A stretch of DNA of 8,728 nt from positions 1-8,728 of the forward strand of contig JBJXFY010000109.1 in NCBI GenBank assembly GCA_046155815.1, read 5' to 3'. Positions 6,629 through 8,728 of the stretch are shown in pieces (position 1 is the first letter of the stretch; every line of letters begins with the position of its first letter). Source of the DNA: JBJXFY01 sp046155815. Lineage in GTDB: Bacteria; Verrucomicrobiota; Verrucomicrobiia; Limisphaerales; CAIMTB01. The notes under the pieces were generated by a model. It searched no databases and was not told the DNA's origin. It saw only the letters and a list, made by a program, of their open reading frames with translations. Made by a program: the position numbers and the translations under genes.

Positions 6629-7657
6629 TCACGGGACGATCACCAGCTTCCCCTTCACGTCGCGCGCCCGGAGCCGCGCAAAGGCCCGCGGCGTCTCCGC
6701 CAGCGGCAGCACCTCGTCCACCGCGGCGCGCAGGCGGCCCTCGGCGGCCCAGCGCAGCGTGGCCTCCATGTCCCGCCGCGTGCGGCCGTAGCTGCCCACC
6801 AGCCGCTGCTGCTTCACGAAGATCGGCCAGAGGCTCAGCGTCACCTCGCGTCCGGCCGTCGCGCCGCAGGTCACGACCGTTCCGCCGCGTGCGAGACAGT
6901 GAAAAACCTGCTCCAGCACGCGTCCGCCGACGTGCTCGACCACGACGTCCGCACCTCGCTTGTCCGTGAGCCGGCGGACCTCGGCCAGCCAGTCCGCGGC
7001 CGTGCTGTCCACGACGTGCTCCGCGCCCAGCTCGCGGCTGAACGCGGCCTTGGCCGGCGACGATGCCGTGGCGATCACCCGCCCGCCCAGCCCGCGCGCG
7101 ATCTGGATCGCCGCGGAGCCGACGCCGCTCGCGCCGCCGATCACCAAAACCCAGTCACCAGGCCGGACGGCGGCGCGGTCCGTGAGCATGTGCATGGCCG
7201 TGCTGCCCGCGAGCGTCAGCGCGGCGGACGTGATGAAGTCCACGCCCGCCGGCAGCCGCACCAGCGCGCGCGCCGGCACGATGCAGTGCGTGGCGAACCC
7301 GCCGTCCCGGTGGATGCCCAGCAGCTCGCCTTTCAGGCAGAGGGATTCCTCGCCGCGCGCGCAGAACTCACAGTCGCCGCAGAAGAGGTTGGACTGCACG
7401 GCCACGCGGTCGCCGGCGGCCCAGCCGGCCACGCCCGCGCCAACGGCCGAGACCGTGCCTGCGACCTCGCCGCCCGGCGTGCGGGGGAGCCGCGGCGTGA
7501 TCGGCAGGCCGTCGGCCTCGAGCCAGAGGTCAAGGTGGTTCAGCCCGCACGCCGCCACGCGCACGACGGCCTCGCCGGGGCCGGGCCGCGGGTCGGGCAG
7601 CTCCTTCAGTTCAAACCGGCCGGGCGTGCCGTGGGCGGTGAGCTGGATGGCGAGCAT
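6629..7657 (-). CDS. Medium-chain zinc-type alcohol dehydrogenase / NAD(P)H:quinone oxidoreductase family protein
   Basis: A 342-residue cytoplasmic NAD(P)-dependent oxidoreductase of the MDR superfamily, full length for the family. The N-terminal GroES-like domain (about 1-130) carries Cys37 (catalytic-zinc position) and the structural-zinc lobe Cys93, Cys96, Cys99 and Cys107 with the classical spacing. The usual catalytic GHE motif reads GGE at 62-64, so the zinc-ligand histidine is replaced by Gly63. The nucleotide-binding Rossmann domain has GGASGVGSAAIQIA at 174-187, and VEHVGG and CGATAG further on are typical of the branch. Overall it resembles the 'Zn_ADH_like' subgroup whose members also lack that histidine, so the reaction may not be a standard alcohol oxidation; substrate unknown. 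ATG 7657 gives the family's normal N-terminus (MLAIQL); there is no clear ribosome binding site. It is not overlapped by neighbours and probably has its own promoter in the AT-richer DNA upstream. Confidence 0.94.
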   Translation of the reverse strand: MLAIQLTAHGTPGRFELKELPDPRPGPGEAVVRVAACGLNHLDLWLEADGLPITPRLPRTPGGEVAGTVSAVGAGVAGWAAGDRVAVQSNLFCGDCEFCARGEESLCLKGELLGIHRDGGFATHCIVPARALVRLPAGVDFITSAALTLAGSTAMHMLTDRAAVRPGDWVLVIGGASGVGSAAIQIARGLGGRVIATASSPAKAAFSRELGAEHVVDSTAADWLAEVRRLTDKRGADVVVEHVGGRVLEQVFHCLARGGTVVTCGATAGREVTLSLWPIFVKQQRLVGSYGRTRRDMEATLRWAAEGRLRAAVDEVLPLAETPRAFARLRARDVKGKLVIVP

Positions 7658-7672
7658 GATCGAAGGCGGTCA

Positions 7673-7706
7673 AAGTTAATTCTGATCAACCGATAAGGAT
7701 TAACTT
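7673..7706. promoter_or_regulatory. Operator-like inverted repeat upstream of the alcohol dehydrogenase gene
   Basis: AAGTTAAT (7673-7680) is matched exactly by ATTAACTT (7699-7706) with an 18-bp spacer. It lies 16-49 bp upstream of ATG 7657. The distal half-site overlaps the putative -10 and the proximal one lies just after the expected transcription start, the usual place for a repressor. The regulator is unknown. Confidence 0.45.
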
Positions 7707-7726
7707 GCAGCAGAAAATACTGTCAA
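7698..7726 (-). promoter_or_regulatory. Putative promoter of the alcohol dehydrogenase gene
   Basis: On the minus strand TTGACA (7726-7721) is a perfect -35 hexamer. At a 17-bp spacing lies TTAATC (7703-7698), a poor -10. Transcription would start near 7690, about 33 bases before the ATG. Confidence 0.35.
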
Positions 7727-7955
7727 AGTCACATCTGGCCTAGACTAGGATAGGAGCAAGACGTCAAACACAGCGCGACAGCGAGGTCAGTCCTTGCCAA
7801 TCCGCGAGACTAGCTGGCGTGAGGTAGATGTCGCGCAAACTGCCATCGCCTCGAAAATTTTCTTTGCATGTATCCCAGCGAATCATGGTGGAGTGCAAAG
7901 CCGCTTAACGAGCCTCGCCCGGCGGCAGCGGCCAGCCAACGTTCGCATGCGGCTC

Positions 7956-7970
7956 ATGCTGAGGCAGCAT
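7956..7970 (-). terminator. Possible short hairpin terminator after the lipoprotein gene
   Basis: ATGCTG and CAGCAT form a perfect 6-bp stem with a three-base loop, starting two bases after the TAA of the minus-strand lipoprotein gene. There is no T-run after it, so intrinsic termination is doubtful. Confidence 0.25.
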
Positions 7971-7972
7971 AG

Positions 7973-8353
7973 TTATATTCCTCTCTCCTGAGCAAACCTA
8001 TGAAACTCTACCTGTATCTTCTGCGTCAAACCAGGCGGAGAAAAGAAATAGATGTCGGGCGCGTTGATGTCGTCCATGAATACCCGAATCTGGAGTATGC
8101 CGCGCTTGCCGGCGTGCTGAATCGGAAACTCAAGAACGCGCTCCTCGTCGTGCGACAAAGTGGCAACCACCTGGCATATCTGCTCTACCTGTGCCGCGCC
8201 GAATCCAGACTCGACGAACGGCTGAATCCTCTGAAGGAACGGACGCACCATGTCCGAGTCAAAATTAGTGGAGAACTCAGTGATATTCTCCTTCCGCTCG
8301 CAGCCACCTCCAAAGAGCGAAACAAGTAATCCGAGAATTGCGACAAGTCTCAT
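7973..8353 (-). CDS. Small putative lipoprotein of unknown function
   Basis: A 126-residue product from ATG 8353 to TAA 7973-7975. The N-terminus MRLVAILGLLVSLFGGGC is a lipoprotein-type signal: one Arg, a hydrophobic core, then Gly-Gly-Gly before Cys18. Gly at -3 is a loose fit to the lipobox. The mature part (19-126) is charged, with no further membrane segment; it includes FLQRIQPFVESGFGAAQVEQ, FMDDINAPDIYFFSPPG and an amphipathic end (IQVEFHRFAQERG). I do not recognise a family. Codon choice is less GC-biased than in the flanking genes, consistent with recent acquisition. A plus-strand frame at 8000-8329 overlaps it almost fully, but has no signal or family resemblance; the lipoprotein signal is the reason for preferring this strand. 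There is no obvious ribosome binding site. Confidence 0.62.
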   Translation of the reverse strand: MRLVAILGLLVSLFGGGCERKENITEFSTNFDSDMVRPFLQRIQPFVESGFGAAQVEQICQVVATLSHDEERVLEFPIQHAGKRGILQIRVFMDDINAPDIYFFSPPGLTQKIQVEFHRFAQERGI

Positions 8354-8377
8354 GGCGCGTGGTGCCGCTTAGCATTT

Positions 8378-8401
8378 AAGCTTGGCCGCTGGCCTAGCCT
8401 T
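8378..8401. repeat. Imperfect hairpin between lipoprotein and isomerase genes
   Basis: AAG-CT-T-GGCC (8378-8387) can pair with GGCC-T-AG-C-CTT (8391-8401) around the loop GCT, with one mismatch and one bulge. It lies 19 bp beyond the isomerase stop codon on the minus strand and could act as a weak terminator, though no proper T-run follows. Confidence 0.3.
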
Positions 8402-8419
8402 GGAGGACGGAGATTCCCT

Positions 8420-8728
8420 TCAGCTTGCAATGATCCGTTCCATCTCCCCGCTCAGCTTCCGCAGCCCCTCGGGTGAGTCCGCGCCAGGCTGCTCGGCGAT
8501 GCCCCAGCCGCCGGCGTGGTTCACGTCGCGCAGCGCCTTCATCACGGCGGGCCAGTTGTTGTCGCCCTCGAGGAACGGCACATCAAAGCCCTTCCAAAGC
8601 CCCTCGGCATCGCGTCGTTTGCGGCTGAATTCCTTGATGTGCAGAGTGACGATGCGTTTGCCGAGGATGCGCACCCACTGTTCCGGCCAGCCGTAGTTGA
8701 TGAGGTTGCCGATGTCCAGATGCCAGCC
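8420..8728 (-). CDS. C-terminal part of a sugar phosphate isomerase/epimerase (xylose-isomerase-like TIM barrel; 5' end outside window)
   Basis: The frame runs from the right edge to TGA at 8420-8422, giving 102 residues; the usual length is about 270-310, so roughly the first two thirds are missing. A GTG at 8672-8674 could be mistaken for a start, but the preceding residues GWHLDIGNLINYGWPEQW belong to the family and show that the gene continues off the window. The tail has the hallmark order of this PVC-rich group of AP-endonuclease-2-type TIM barrels: HLDIGN with a likely metal-binding Asp, HIKEFSRK with a metal-binding His, GLWKGFDVPFLEGDNNWPAV, and GIAEQPG with the last metal-binding Glu, closing on a helix (LRKLSGEMERIIA). 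Members isomerise or epimerise keto-sugars or inositol-like compounds using a divalent metal. The substrate cannot be told from this part. There is no Tat or secretion information because the N-terminus is absent. Confidence 0.88.
   Translation of the reverse strand, partial: GWHLDIGNLINYGWPEQWVRILGKRIVTLHIKEFSRKRRDAEGLWKGFDVPFLEGDNNWPAVMKALRDVNHAGGWGIAEQPGADSPEGLRKLSGEMERIIAS

Larger units (their letters stand above)
7658..7972. other. Low-GC intergenic region upstream of the alcohol dehydrogenase gene
   Basis: About 315 bp with no convincing gene. By hand count, 7681-7740 is 25/60 GC, against about 46/60 in a coding sample at 3721-3780. It contains the putative dehydrogenase promoter and operator dyad (separate entries), GTCAAAGT repeated directly at 7669-7676 and 7722-7729, and a GC-rich segment at 7904-7947 bounded by TTAACG and CGTTCG. 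A 65-codon frame (7794-7991, plus, TTG start) has no ribosome binding site and no recognisable product. Confidence 0.5.

Noticed and set aside
8000..8329. 109-codon plus-strand frame with an ATG start
   Set aside because: It is fully antisense to the lipoprotein frame, which has a clear lipoprotein signal; no ribosome binding site and no recognisable domain. The strand choice is not certain.

Overview
The window looks like a high-GC chromosomal segment from a bacterium of the Planctomycetes-Verrucomicrobia group, most likely Verrucomicrobiota. The strongest sign is the gene at 2238-5075, which joins the 'Pirellula/Verrucomicrobium-type' membrane-bound dehydrogenase domain and its companion c-type haem domain to a ThuA-like domain. 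The xylose-isomerase-like TIM-barrel protein at the right edge also fits that group. The taxonomic call is inference; there is no rRNA or other marker gene here.

Layout, left to right. (1) 1-689, plus strand: the C-terminal part of an unrecognised protein with a beta-sandwich-like tail, cut by the window edge. (2) 822-2081, plus: a concentrative nucleoside transporter (NupC/CNT family). (3) 2238-5075, minus: a 945-residue exported dehydrogenase-like propeller + cytochrome c + ThuA fusion, convergent with the transporter. (4) 5076-5202: a divergent regulatory gap with a 7-bp dyad and a promoter-like element. (5) 5203-6096, plus: a complete myo-inositol oxygenase with all six di-iron ligands, followed by a good intrinsic terminator at 6120-6152. 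(6) 6153-6628: a gap of about 480 bp without a convincing gene but with two strong hairpins. (7) 6629-7657, minus: a medium-chain (zinc-type) alcohol dehydrogenase/quinone oxidoreductase. (8) 7658-8360: a distinctly lower-GC stretch with an operator-like inverted repeat upstream of the dehydrogenase and a small orphan lipoprotein gene (7973-8353, minus). (9) 8420-8728, minus: the C-terminal part of a sugar phosphate isomerase/epimerase, cut by the right edge.

How the genes may work together: the oxygenase turns myo-inositol into D-glucuronate in the cytoplasm. Its divergent neighbour is an exported haem protein of a family associated with carbohydrate use in this phylum group, and the sugar isomerase/epimerase and alcohol dehydrogenase are also small-molecule carbon-metabolism enzymes. 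The transporter would bring in nucleosides. A polyol/nucleoside scavenging neighbourhood is a reasonable reading, but only the divergent pair at 2238-6096 shares an obvious control region; the rest could be unrelated genes lying side by side.

No CRISPR array, tRNA, rRNA, transposase or prophage gene was seen. The best candidates for something undescribed are the divergent inositol-oxygenase/haem-ThuA pair with its operator-like dyad, and the structured non-coding gap at 6153-6628.
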